64,000 bases of DNA, taken from contig JADJRG010000022.1 of assembly GCA_016712315.1 (NCBI GenBank), forward strand, positions 124,001 to 188,000, given 5' to 3'. The number at the start of each line of letters is the position of its first letter. Within the stretch, counting starts at the first letter, position 1. Positions 1 through 7,874 of the stretch are shown one piece after another. The notes under the pieces are model-generated. The model did no database searches. It saw only the letters and a list, made by a program, of their open reading frames with translations, and had not been told where the DNA came from. A program made the position numbers and the translations under genes. The stretch is from Nannocystis sp. (GTDB taxonomy: Bacteria > Myxococcota_A > Polyangia > Nannocystales > Nannocystaceae).

Positions 1-588
1 CAGCCGCACCTCGAGCGCCGCCGCCCCCACCGCCGCCATCTCCGCCACCAGCGCCCGCAGCTCCGCCTCGTGCGCCGCGATCACCTCGCCCACCGTCGCG
101 GAGTACACCTCGCACAGCAGCCCAAAGGCCGCGTTCCAGATCAATTTCTCGAGCTCCACCGCCGCGAACTCCGCCGGCGCCACCTCGATCGCTGGCACCT
201 CGAGCGCCGCCAGCCACCGCACGATCGCCCCCGCCTGCCGCCCCATGAACGGGCTCGGCGCCCCCACCTCGATCGACGCCCCTGCCCGCGCCACCGCGAA
301 GAAGAGCAGCCCCCTGCTGACCGCCCCCAGCCCGTGCGCGGCGATCCACGGCCGCAGCATGCCGTTCTGCACCAGCACCAGATCCTCGCGGCGCCGCGCC
401 GGCACGCGCGCCAGCACATCGTCGAGATCGTCATTACGCGTCGCCACCACGATCGGCGCCCCCGCCGGCCCCTCGAGCGCCTGCCAGCCGCGCTCGCGCG
501 TGACCAGCGACGCCGCGATCCCTCGCTCCTCGCTCCGCCTGGCCAACGCCCCGCCGATCCGACCCGCGCCGATGATCACCACGCTCAT
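1..588 (-). CDS. ketopantoate reductase-like protein (ApbA/PanE family), C-terminus cut off by window edge
   Basis: Reading frame open from an ATG at 588 to the window edge (196 codons visible). It begins with a short beta strand and the dinucleotide-binding motif GAGRIGG (residues 7-13), as in NADP-dependent ketopantoate reductases. Around residues 150-160 it has an EKLIWNAAFG stretch resembling the catalytic-lysine segment (K..xxN) at the start of the ApbA C-terminal domain. Family members reduce 2-dehydropantoate to pantoate in coenzyme A synthesis, but many distant homologues have unknown substrates. The C-terminal domain is mostly missing, so substrate cannot be judged. The start follows a TATCGA hexamer exactly 12 bases upstream, suggesting a leaderless mRNA. 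The assignment to the family is fairly firm and the PanE reaction is not. Confidence 0.7.
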   Translation of the reverse strand, partial: MSVVIIGAGRIGGALARRSEERGIAASLVTRERGWQALEGPAGAPIVVATRNDDLDDVLARVPARRREDLVLVQNGMLRPWIAAHGLGAVSRGLLFFAVARAGASIEVGAPSPFMGRQAGAIVRWLAALEVPAIEVAPAEFAAVELEKLIWNAAFGLLCEVYSATVGEVIAAHEAELRALVAEMAAVGAAALEVRL

Positions 589-594
589 GCCCGC

Positions 595-600
595 TCGATA
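595..600 (-). promoter_or_regulatory. putative -10 element, leaderless start of the PanE-like gene
   Basis: TATCGA on the minus strand; its first base lies 12 nt before the ATG at 588, so the predicted transcription start is the A of the start codon. No Shine-Dalgarno sequence is visible. No convincing -35. Confidence 0.35.
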
Positions 601-625
601 CCACGCCCCACGCCCGCGCCGCAGC

Positions 626-1348
626 TCACTCGCCCGCGCGGATCGGCAGCAGCCGCAGCGCCACCATCGCCGTCATCGCCGCCGCCGCCGCCTCCTCACC
701 TCGCGCCAACCACGCCCGCTCCGGCGCGTCCAAGAGCATCGCCGCGACCGCCACCCCCGCGCGCCGGAGCTGCGCCGCCGGCGTCGGCAGCGGCCGATCC
801 ACCTGCCCGAGCCAGCGCCGCTCCGCGATCACCTCCACCGCCATCGAGGCCGCCTCATCCCTCTCCCGGCGCAGCTCGCCGATCATCCCGCGCCGCACCG
901 ATCCCGCCGCGCGCAGCCGCCACGCCGCCCCCCGCTCTACCCACCCGCACTCCAACCCGATCGCGTCGTCGTCCTCATCGCTCTCGGCCGCTAGATCCGC
1001 GTTCTCAGCCGCGCGCCGCTCGAGCGAGCAGCGCGCCGTCCAGCGCTCCCCGACCGCATCGACCATCACGAAGGACAGCGCATAGAAGACCGAAGGCCGC
1101 GGCGCGGGGCGCTCCAGCAGCGGCGCCCCGGCGAGCGCCCGCTCGTGGACGATCGACTCGGCGCGCCACCCCCCGATCCCGAGCGCCCCGCGCGGCGCGG
1201 CCGTCTTCACCAGCGCCTCTCCCGACGAGCGCAGCCGCGCGTCGAGCACCTCTACCGTCATCTTCTGATCGACCGCGCACGCCGACGCCGACCAAAGCGC
1301 CCACCACACCCACGCTCGGGGGCGCGCGATCACAGCTCGGGCGAACAC
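626..1348 (-). CDS. uncharacterised lipoprotein
   Basis: 240 residues starting at a GTG. The N-terminus has two arginines, a hydrophobic stretch and then a likely lipobox ending SACA, with Cys about residue 24, so the protein is probably lipidated and exported. The remainder is a soluble, Ala/Arg/Glu-rich domain without a family I recognise. A TACGTT hexamer 12 nt upstream of the GTG supports this start and suggests a leaderless mRNA. It lies 37 bases upstream of the PanE-like gene, which has its own candidate promoter. Function unknown. Confidence 0.6.
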   Translation of the reverse strand: MFARAVIARPRAWVWWALWSASACAVDQKMTVEVLDARLRSSGEALVKTAAPRGALGIGGWRAESIVHERALAGAPLLERPAPRPSVFYALSFVMVDAVGERWTARCSLERRAAENADLAAESDEDDDAIGLECGWVERGAAWRLRAAGSVRRGMIGELRRERDEAASMAVEVIAERRWLGQVDRPLPTPAAQLRRAGVAVAAMLLDAPERAWLARGEEAAAAAMTAMVALRLLPIRAGE

Positions 1349-1354
1349 GCGCGC

Positions 1355-1360
1355 AACGTA
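1355..1360 (-). promoter_or_regulatory. putative -10 element for the lipoprotein at 626-1348
   Basis: TACGTT on the minus strand with its first base 12 nt before the GTG start at 1348. Part of the 176-base divergent spacer (1349-1524) shared with the nuclease gene. Confidence 0.35.
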
Positions 1361-1524
1361 TCACGAGCGCCGCGCCGCCGTGACAGCGCCGCCACCTCGC
1401 ACCGCACCCATGGGTTAGCGCACGCAGCCCCCGCGACGCGCCCCGGAATTCCCGTTGCGATCGCCACCGCTCCTCGTGCAGCATCCGGGCGAACACGCGC
1501 CGCGCGCGGTCGAGCGATTGTCCG

Positions 1525-2499
1525 ATGATCAGGTCCAAGCTCCCTCGTCCCAGCGCGCTCACGCGCCCCACGCTCCTCGGCCTGCTCGGCCTGCTCGTCT
1601 TCGGCCTCGGCGCCGAGGCGACCGCCGGTGAGGCGCGGACGCGCGTCATCCTCAACGGCGTCCCCACCCCCGTCGTCTTCAACGACGGCGACTCCTTCCG
1701 CGTCCTCTCCGGCCCGATGAGCGGCGCCAAGGCCCGCCTCTCCGGCTTCAACACCCTCGAGTCGCACGGCGCCGTCCACCAGTGGGGCGACTGGACCACC
1801 AAGGAGCTCTACGTCGTCGCCAAGCTCGCGACCTACTTCGCCCGCGACAACATCTGGACCTGCACCACCGACGGCAAGACGGACGGCTACGGCCGCATGC
1901 TCGTGCTCTGCCCCGAGCTCGCCAAGGAGCAGGTGCGCCGCGGCTACGCCCACGCGATGAGCATCGATGACACGCCCGCCGATGCCGCGCTGCTCGCCGC
2001 CCAACGCGAGGCGATCGCCGCCCGCCGCGGCATCTGGGCCCACGGCGTCCCTGAGTACGTGCTCACCTCCTTGCACTCGATCGAAGAGGACACGGACGGC
2101 AAGGGCGTCTACAACCGCCTCGTCTCGAGCGCCGACGGCCACTCGATCAAGTGGCGTCACCGCACCCGCTACGAGGAGTGCGAGAACGTCTGTCACCGCG
2201 TCTTCAAGGTCGACGACGCCAAGGTCGCGGCGGTCATCGCCCGCCTGCAAGCCGAGCAGCCCGCCCTGATCGAGGGCCTCGGCGAGGCCGACCTGCGCGC
2301 GGTCGTCCAGGGCTTCGCCCGCCACAACTACGTCACCACCCCCGCGCCCGCCGACCGCCAGGATCCCCTCCAGGCGCTGCTCCGCGGCTGGGCCGACGCT
2401 GGCGCCTTCGGCGAGCGCAGCCCGCAGCCCGAGTCCTGCATGATCCACGTCGACTTCAAGCGCCGCTTCGGCGGGGCGCGTGCCGTATGCCTGCGCTGA
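1525..2499 (+). CDS. secreted staphylococcal nuclease (SNase)-like protein
   Basis: 324 residues. A hydrophobic signal region (about 16-34) is followed by an SNase fold from about residue 38. Landmarks of the family are visible: NDGDSF (53-58, the DGD calcium/active-site loop), ARLSGFNTLES (70-80) and DGYGRML (120-126). Compared with S. aureus nuclease, the catalytic Arg35, Glu43 and Arg87 equivalents are present (Arg71, Glu79, Arg124), but the Asp40 position is Asn76. Several Cys occur in the mature part, which fits an exported protein. The C-terminal third (about 170-324) is an extension I do not recognise. The stop overlaps the next gene by 13 bases, so it is translationally linked to the repeat lipoprotein. 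Known family role: Ca-dependent cleavage of DNA/RNA. Secretion is inferred from the signal sequence. Confidence 0.78.
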   Translation: MIRSKLPRPSALTRPTLLGLLGLLVFGLGAEATAGEARTRVILNGVPTPVVFNDGDSFRVLSGPMSGAKARLSGFNTLESHGAVHQWGDWTTKELYVVAKLATYFARDNIWTCTTDGKTDGYGRMLVLCPELAKEQVRRGYAHAMSIDDTPADAALLAAQREAIAARRGIWAHGVPEYVLTSLHSIEEDTDGKGVYNRLVSSADGHSIKWRHRTRYEECENVCHRVFKVDDAKVAAVIARLQAEQPALIEGLGEADLRAVVQGFARHNYVTTPAPADRQDPLQALLRGWADAGAFGERSPQPESCMIHVDFKRRFGGARAVCLR

Positions 2500-3689
2500 C
2501 CCGCTGCCTCCAAGTCGGCCTCGCCTGCGGCCTGATCGCCGCCTGCTACGAGCTCCCCGCCGCCCCCGTCTACGGCTACGAGAACGACGATCAGAGCTGC
2601 GCCGACGGCCTCGACAACGACGGGGACGGCCTCTTCGACTGCGAAGATCCGGACTGCCTGGTCCGGTCGACCCTCTGCGGCGAGATCGTCCCCGAGCTCC
2701 CCTACCCCGAGCCCGAGGACAACGTCCGCGCCTGCCACGATCAGATCGACAACGACGACGACGGCCAGTGGGACTGCGGCGATCCTAAGTGTAAGGCGAT
2801 CCCCGAGACCTGCTGCCTGCGCGAGAACACCAACGAGACCTGCGACGACGGCAAGGACAACGACGGCAACGGCTTCATCGACTGCCTCGACTTCGGCTGC
2901 CGCAACGGCCTCTTCGTCACCGTCTGCGCTGAGCGCACCCCCGACTCCTGCGCGGACGGCAAGGACAACGACGGCGACGGCGCCGTCGACTGCGACGACA
3001 CCCAGTGCGCCGGCGTCGAGGCCTGCGCCAAGCCCGAGGACACCCTCGCCGCCTGCGCCAACGGCGTCGACGACGATGGCAACGGCTACACCGACTGCGC
3101 CGACTTCTCCTGCGCCAAGAGCATGGATCAGTCGATCCTCGACTACTGCGCCAGCCTGCCCACCGAGGACACCCTCGCCGCCTGCTCGAACGGACAGGAC
3201 GACGACGGCAACGGCTTCGTCGACTGCCGCGACTTCTCCTGCTCCGAGAGCGAGGATCAGGCGATCCTCGACTACTGCGCCAGCCTGCCCAGCGAAGAGA
3301 CCCTGGAGGCCTGCTCCAACGGCGTCGACGACGACGGCAACGGCTTCACCGACTGCGCCGACTTCTCCTGCTCGAAGAGCCAGGATCAGGCGATCCTCGA
3401 CTACTGCGAGGCCTTCAGCGAGGGCACCGCCGAGCGCTGCTCCGACGGCGTCGACAACGACGGCAACGGCTTCATCGACTGCGCCGACTTCTCCTGCGCG
3501 CGCAGCTTGGATCTCGAGGTGCGCCAGGTCTGCCAGGAGAGCCTCGCGCTCACCGACGCCGACGCCAACGCCCGCTGCGAGGACGGCGTCGACAACGACG
3601 GCGACGGCTTCATTGACTGTGAAGACTGGGACTGCAGCCACAACCCGGTCGTAGTGATCTGCGACGGCCCCAGAGTGTGCGAGCGCTGA
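2487..3689 (+). CDS. lipoprotein with nine Cys/Asp (DNDGDGxxDC) repeats
   Basis: 400 residues. The ATG at 2487 is chosen because it gives a clean lipoprotein signal ending LIAAC (Cys about 19) and overlaps the nuclease gene by 13 bases. The whole mature protein is built of nine modules with the pattern C-x3-(D/N)-(N/D)-D-G-(D/N)-G-x2-D-C-x-D-x2-C. Each holds an EF-hand-like DxDGxG loop framed by three cysteines, so Ca binding and disulfide cross-links are expected; that is inference. Modules 5-7 form an almost regular 43-residue repeat. No catalytic domain is present, so a structural, adhesive or partner-binding surface role is likely. The same module occurs at the N-terminus of the next gene's barrel. 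Confidence 0.75.
   Translation: MPALTRCLQVGLACGLIAACYELPAAPVYGYENDDQSCADGLDNDGDGLFDCEDPDCLVRSTLCGEIVPELPYPEPEDNVRACHDQIDNDDDGQWDCGDPKCKAIPETCCLRENTNETCDDGKDNDGNGFIDCLDFGCRNGLFVTVCAERTPDSCADGKDNDGDGAVDCDDTQCAGVEACAKPEDTLAACANGVDDDGNGYTDCADFSCAKSMDQSILDYCASLPTEDTLAACSNGQDDDGNGFVDCRDFSCSESEDQAILDYCASLPSEETLEACSNGVDDDGNGFTDCADFSCSKSQDQAILDYCEAFSEGTAERCSDGVDNDGNGFIDCADFSCARSLDLEVRQVCQESLALTDADANARCEDGVDNDGDGFIDCEDWDCSHNPVVVICDGPRVCER
3039..3425 (+). repeat. 129-bp tandem repeat, three units
   Basis: Three head-to-tail 129-base units start at 3039, 3168 and 3297, each coding 43 residues of the Cys/Asp repeat lipoprotein. A shortened, diverged fourth unit follows. The close DNA similarity suggests recent duplication or homogenisation. 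Confidence 0.8.
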
Positions 3690-3715
3690 GCGCTCTCGGC
3701 GAGAGAAGGCCCCAC

Positions 3716-5377
3716 GTGAAGCGAATGACCCGCCAAGGGACGTCTTGGACGTCGATCCTGACCACCCTCGCCTTCGGCGTGTGGTCTGCCACCACCACGA
3801 CCGTCGCGCTCGCCGCCCCGCCCGTCGACGCCCAGCCCGTCGATGACTTTGATCCGCCGTCGATCGTCCCGACGGATCGCGCCGTAGACGCCACAGAGGT
3901 CCCCCCCACCGCCGCCTCCGGCCCGGAGATCTGCGACGACGGCGTCGACAACGACGGCGACACCGTCTTTGACTGCGGCGACAACGACTGCAAGGCCCAC
4001 CCCGCCTGCAAGCCCGACGGCGGGCCGGAGGACACCGCCGCCCGCTGCGCCGACTGGATCGACAACGACAGCGACGGCGTCACCGACTGCGACGACGACG
4101 AGTGCAACGGCCAGGACGTCTGTATGGGCTCCTGGGATCGCCCCGGCAAGGCCACCGCGACCGGCGGCGTAGGCCCAGGCGCGACCGCCAGCAGCGTCGA
4201 TTACAACGCCGCCCCCGCCGATCTCATCGGCGTCCGCGGCGACAACGACGGCGAGCGCAGCGACCAGCTCTGCGCCGACGGCATCGACAACGACAACGAC
4301 GGCCTCATCGACTGCGAGGACGTCGGTTGCCGCCTCGATCCGAGCGTCACCATCTGCCGCCCGGCGGGCAACATCCGCTTCTCCGTGGTCGCCCGCACCC
4401 AAGGCACCTACGACTTCGAGGAGAAGAAGTCCAACGTCGAGTTCTCGGCGATCCAGCTGCGCGCCCTCGGCCAGATCCCCTACATCCAGAACTCCTTCTT
4501 CCTCCTCTCATTCCGCGCCGAGAAGACCCCGCGCATGGTCTTCGCGATGTTCCAGATCCCGATCAAGGGCGGCCACTACTTCAACCTCAACAGCGGCGCC
4601 GGCTCCCTCTCGCTCGAGCTCGTGCGCTCGGTCCACAAGCGCCTGCTCGTCGATCCAGCCTTCTACATGCTCAACGGCTTTGAGCAGGGCAACGGCGCCG
4701 CGATCGAGTTCGGCGGCCCCATCGACAAGCGCGCCAAGTTCCTCTACCGCGCCTTCCTCGCGGGCGGCAGCGGCCGCTTCGCGGGCAACATCGGCGGCAC
4801 CTTCTTCCCGGACGGCAACACCAACTTCACCTGGAGCACCGGCGCGCAGCTGTGGATGAACCTCATCGGCTACTACAACCGCTTCGACTCGCCGCTCCTC
4901 TACGTGCCCGCGCCGCTCACCCTCTCGGTCGCGGTTGGTTCCAAGTTCGATCAACGGCCGCAGGAGCGCTACCCCGCGGTCAACGTGCAGACCACCTTCC
5001 GTTACCGCCGCCTCGTCATCCTGGGCGAGGTCTACGGCAAGCGCGAGCTCAACTTTGGCTCCTGGCAGGCCGCCTACAACGCCCAGATCGGCGTGCTCGC
5101 GATCAAGAAGCGCCTCCTCTTCGCCGGCGACTTCGGCCAGTACCTCACCACCCCGTTTGAGCGCCCGCCGACCACCCTCGGCTACGACCTCCGCCGGCAG
5201 AACCAGGAGACCCAGTTCCGCGGCGCCGCCCACGTCTACCTCTGGCGCGAGCTCTTTATGCTCACCCTGCTCTACGCCGATCGTCGGGTGCTCACCACCA
5301 ACATCGTCGACGGCGTGGACATGCCCGTGCTGAGCAAGAACAAGGACCTCCGCCTCATCTTCCAGTTCCGCTTCTAG
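3716..5377 (+). CDS. outer-membrane beta-barrel (porin-like) with three N-terminal Cys/Asp repeats
   Basis: 553 residues from a GTG start preceded by GAGAAGG at 7-8 nt spacing, a better site than the ATG nine bases downstream. A signal peptide ends near ALAA (about residue 35). Three Cys/Asp modules like those of the upstream lipoprotein follow (about 68-90, 103-125 and 185-210). From about 215 the sequence has alternating polar/aromatic strands and ends in FQFRF, with the terminal Phe typical of barrels assembled by BamA. It resembles phosphate-selective (OprP/OprO-type) porins in layout, but I cannot assign a substrate. It lies 26 bases after the repeat lipoprotein in the same orientation and probably shares its transcript. 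Confidence 0.68.
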   Translation: MKRMTRQGTSWTSILTTLAFGVWSATTTTVALAAPPVDAQPVDDFDPPSIVPTDRAVDATEVPPTAASGPEICDDGVDNDGDTVFDCGDNDCKAHPACKPDGGPEDTAARCADWIDNDSDGVTDCDDDECNGQDVCMGSWDRPGKATATGGVGPGATASSVDYNAAPADLIGVRGDNDGERSDQLCADGIDNDNDGLIDCEDVGCRLDPSVTICRPAGNIRFSVVARTQGTYDFEEKKSNVEFSAIQLRALGQIPYIQNSFFLLSFRAEKTPRMVFAMFQIPIKGGHYFNLNSGAGSLSLELVRSVHKRLLVDPAFYMLNGFEQGNGAAIEFGGPIDKRAKFLYRAFLAGGSGRFAGNIGGTFFPDGNTNFTWSTGAQLWMNLIGYYNRFDSPLLYVPAPLTLSVAVGSKFDQRPQERYPAVNVQTTFRYRRLVILGEVYGKRELNFGSWQAAYNAQIGVLAIKKRLLFAGDFGQYLTTPFERPPTTLGYDLRRQNQETQFRGAAHVYLWRELFMLTLLYADRRVLTTNIVDGVDMPVLSKNKDLRLIFQFRF

Positions 5378-5409
5378 CGCTCGGGTGGGCGCGGCTGCTC
5401 GCCGAGCGC
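5377..5409. other. GC-rich hairpin between convergent genes
   Basis: Perfect 8-bp inverted repeat GCGCTCGG (5377-5384) / CCGAGCGC (5402-5409), starting at the last base of the porin stop codon. No T-run follows, so it is not a standard intrinsic terminator; it may act as a transcript end or RNA stabiliser. Confidence 0.35.
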
Positions 5410-5434
5410 CGCGCCCGGCGCTGACGCCTCGCCT

Positions 5435-6286
5435 CTATTTCGCCCGGCGGACGATCCGCACCGCCTCGATCACCTCGTCCTCCTCGGGCCGATCGTTCTT
5501 GTCACGAGGCGCCATCGCCAGGTCGTCCGCCAGGTCGATCGAGCGCTCGTCGCATTGCCCGAAGATCGTATGACGTCCATCCAAGTGCGGCGTCGGGCCG
5601 AGCGTAATAAAGAACTGCGCGCCGCCGGTCCCTGGCCCGCGGTTCGCCATCGACAGCACCCCTGCGTCCTCGTGGGTGCGGTTGGACCCCAGCTCATCCT
5701 CGATCACGTACCCGGGGCTGCCGGTGCCCGTGCCTGTGGGGTCGCCGGCTTGGATCATGAAGCCTGGGATCACCCGGTGGAAGATCGTCTTGTCGTAGTA
5801 GCGGCGCTTCGTCCACGCCCCGCTGGGCTCCTTCGACGGTCGCAGCCCGCGGGCCAGCCCGACGAAGTTCGCCACGGTCTTTGGGGTCTCGTCGGCGAAG
5901 AGCTCGCAGGCGATCACCCCCCGCGAGGTCACGAGCTCGGCCCAGAGCGCGCCGGCGCCTTCGAGGCCGACGAGCGCCTCTTCGAGCGTGAAGTCTCCCT
6001 CCTCGGGGTCACCTTGCGCGCGGTTGAACGCCCGGATCTGCGCTGCGTTCATGCCGACGGGGGCCGCGTCACCGGCCGCGAATTCGGCGGGGATCTCGGC
6101 GCCACCGCCTTCGACGGCCTCAGCGGCGCCGGCGCGCAGCGCGGCCAGGCGGGCGCCTTCGGCCGCTTCGGCGGCGGCGATCTCTTCAGGGAGGGGAGGA
6201 GGGGGGACAAAAGTGCAGGAGGACAGGATCGCCAAGGTGGCGGCGTAGGCGGCGGGGCCGCGTCTCCTGGGGGGTTTGGCGTCCAT
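5435..6286 (-). CDS. cyclophilin-type peptidyl-prolyl cis-trans isomerase, lipoprotein
   Basis: 283 residues from the ATG at 6286, chosen because it gives a lipoprotein signal (LAILSSC, Cys about 24). An acidic, Ala-rich spacer leads to a cyclophilin domain from about residue 120. Family signatures visible: FHRVIPGFMIQAGDPTGTG, MANRGPGTGGAQFFI and HLDGRHTIFG, covering the catalytic Arg/Phe and substrate-binding residues. It catalyses prolyl isomerisation, here presumably on exported proteins at a membrane. It is divergently arranged with rpsT. The assignment is firm; outer versus inner membrane anchoring is not resolved. Confidence 0.88.
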   Translation of the reverse strand: MDAKPPRRRGPAAYAATLAILSSCTFVPPPPLPEEIAAAEAAEGARLAALRAGAAEAVEGGGAEIPAEFAAGDAAPVGMNAAQIRAFNRAQGDPEEGDFTLEEALVGLEGAGALWAELVTSRGVIACELFADETPKTVANFVGLARGLRPSKEPSGAWTKRRYYDKTIFHRVIPGFMIQAGDPTGTGTGSPGYVIEDELGSNRTHEDAGVLSMANRGPGTGGAQFFITLGPTPHLDGRHTIFGQCDERSIDLADDLAMAPRDKNDRPEEDEVIEAVRIVRRAK

Positions 6287-6317
6287 GCGGGGGGGACATT
6301 GACCTCCCGGTGAGAGC

Positions 6318-6346
6318 TTGACAAGCCCCCAGGCAAAAGCGCACAA
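6318..6346 (+). promoter_or_regulatory. possible promoter of rpsT
   Basis: A perfect -35 TTGACA (6318-6323) lies upstream of rpsT, but the region 17 bases on (GCACAA, 6341-6346) is a poor -10. Leader would be about 30 nt. Confidence 0.35.
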
Positions 6347-6380
6347 CAGGCGCCCAACCTGAGCTGCAAGTAGGAAGCGC

Positions 6381-6659
6381 GTGGCGAACCACAAGTCGGC
6401 AGAAAAACGGAACCGTCAACGGATCAAGCGGCGAGCCCGCAACCTGATGCACCTGAGCAAGATGCGTACGTATATCAAGCGTGTACGCAAGGCGCTCGAC
6501 ACGGACGACCTCGCGGCCGCCCAAGAGGTGCTGCCTCAGGCGCTCACTGCGATCTCCAAGGCCCAGAACAAGGGCGTCATCCACCACAACACAGCGGCGC
6601 GCTACACCTCACGCCTTTCTTTGGCGATGAACCGCGCGACCGCCCAGACCGCCTCTTAA
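6381..6659 (+). CDS. rpsT: 30S ribosomal protein S20
   Basis: 92 residues, the usual S20 length. The sequence opens MANHKSAEKRNRQR, rich in Lys/Arg, and continues with the helical YIKRVRKAL segment of bacterial S20, which binds 16S rRNA early in small-subunit assembly. The start is a GTG with TAGGAAG 5-6 nt upstream. The gene stands alone with a strong intrinsic terminator 40 bases after its stop. Use of GTG is typical for rpsT in many bacteria. Confidence 0.97.
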   Translation: MANHKSAEKRNRQRIKRRARNLMHLSKMRTYIKRVRKALDTDDLAAAQEVLPQALTAISKAQNKGVIHHNTAARYTSRLSLAMNRATAQTAS

Positions 6660-6698
6660 CGCGGCGGCCGCTCGATACGAATCGAGCCCTGAGATCGA

Positions 6699-6734
6699 AG
6701 AGAGCCCGAGCACCGAGCCCGGGCTCTCTTTTGT
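6699..6734 (+). terminator. intrinsic terminator of rpsT
   Basis: Perfect 10-bp stem AGAGAGCCCG (6699-6708) / CGGGCTCTCT (6720-6729) with an 11-nt loop, followed by TTTTG. The clearest plus-strand terminator in the window. Confidence 0.88.
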
Positions 6735-6779
6735 CCTTTGTCCTTTAATTGGCGTCCCAGGCGCCCTCTCACGCTCGGA

Positions 6780-7874
6780 TCAGGCGCGGCTCTCGACCCC
6801 GGGCAGCGCCTCACAGGTCTCGAGGATCCACCGCTGCAGCGCCATATACGGCGACGCTGTCGCCACCTGCGAGCCCCCCTTCAGATCCGAGTCGAGGCGA
6901 ACCAGCCCGGCGTACACGGCTCGCAGGCGGCTCATGGAGAACCCTCGCGCCTGCTCCTCGGTCTTACGGATCAAGAACGGGGGCAGGCCGGTCACCGCCG
7001 CGATCTGCTGCGGGTTCGCCTTCGCGGCCATCAGGATCCGGATCTGGCGGGTCAGCATCGCCGCGATCCCCAGCGCGGATCCATCCTTCTCCCCGCCTTG
7101 GAACATGCCCGCCAGCTCGCGCAGGGCCGCCTGGAAGTCGCCGCGGCCGACCGCGTCGGTGAGCGCGAAGATGTCCGCCTCGCGCGTCGGCGCCACCACC
7201 GCCGTCACGTCCGCCAGCTCGATCGTCCGCCGATCGCCGACGAAGAGCATCACCCGCTCCAGCCCTGCCAGCAGCTCCGAGCGGCTCAGCCCGATCGACG
7301 CCACCAGCGCGTACGCGGCGTCTTGGCTCAGCGTACGCCCGCGCGCTCGCGCCTCCTCGGCGATGAACGGCCGCGCCTCCTCATCCTTCTTCAGCGCCTC
7401 CAGCTTCAGCGCCACCCCGTGCTTCTTCGCCGCCGTCACCAGCTTCGAGCGCCCATCGATCCCAGGGCCGGAGATCACCAGCACCGTCGTCGGGCTCGGC
7501 TTCTCCATGTAGCGGCACAGCGCCTCGACCGCCGCCTCACGCGTTGAAGCCGGCCCGGCCTCCTCCCCCTGTCGCCCCTTCCCGCCCAGATCGTCGGGGT
7601 TTTGCAGCTCGACCAGCCGCCACTTCGCCAGCATCGGCACCTGCGCGCACGCGTCCAGGATCTGCGACGCCGCCCGCACCTCGGCGCCGTCGAAGCGCTC
7701 GTGGTTAAACGCCGCCATCGACGCCGCCACCGCGTCCTCGGGCGGCACCACCGCCGCGCGGATCGCCTCGACCAGCGCTCGGATCGCCGCCGGCTCATCG
7801 CCATAAAACAAGTACACGGGCTCTAGCGCCCCGCGTTGGATCTTCGCCAGCAGCGCCTTCCCTGGGTCGCTCAC
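6780..7874 (-). CDS. holA: DNA polymerase III subunit delta
   Basis: 364 residues, in the normal range for the clamp-loader delta subunit. The N-terminus has the EPVYLFYGDEP strand-loop typical of HolA, followed by a vestigial AAA+ fold. The middle holds SRSELLAGLERVMLFVGDR and IELADVTAVV, and the C-terminus LRILMAAKANPQQIAAV...LPPFLIRKTEEQA, both characteristic of the family. Delta opens the beta sliding clamp during loading. The GTG start overlaps the stop of the upstream methyltransferase gene (GTGA, 7871-7874), so the two are translationally coupled. Confidence 0.9.
   Translation of the reverse strand: MSDPGKALLAKIQRGALEPVYLFYGDEPAAIRALVEAIRAAVVPPEDAVAASMAAFNHERFDGAEVRAASQILDACAQVPMLAKWRLVELQNPDDLGGKGRQGEEAGPASTREAAVEALCRYMEKPSPTTVLVISGPGIDGRSKLVTAAKKHGVALKLEALKKDEEARPFIAEEARARGRTLSQDAAYALVASIGLSRSELLAGLERVMLFVGDRRTIELADVTAVVAPTREADIFALTDAVGRGDFQAALRELAGMFQGGEKDGSALGIAAMLTRQIRILMAAKANPQQIAAVTGLPPFLIRKTEEQARGFSMSRLRAVYAGLVRLDSDLKGGSQVATASPYMALQRWILETCEALPGVESRA

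Noticed and set aside
70..1383. 437-codon plus-strand frame at the left edge
   Set aside because: Antisense to the PanE-like gene and the lipoprotein; composition is Arg/Pro/Ala shadow sequence.
3039..3425. CRISPR-like array
   Set aside because: Units are 129 bases, contiguous and in frame within a coding repeat, with no spacers and no cas genes nearby.
2328..3641. 437-codon minus-strand frame opposite the repeat lipoprotein
   Set aside because: Its Val/Ala/Asp periodicity is just the reverse complement of the 129-bp repeat; the plus-strand frame has signal peptide, lipobox and cysteine pattern.
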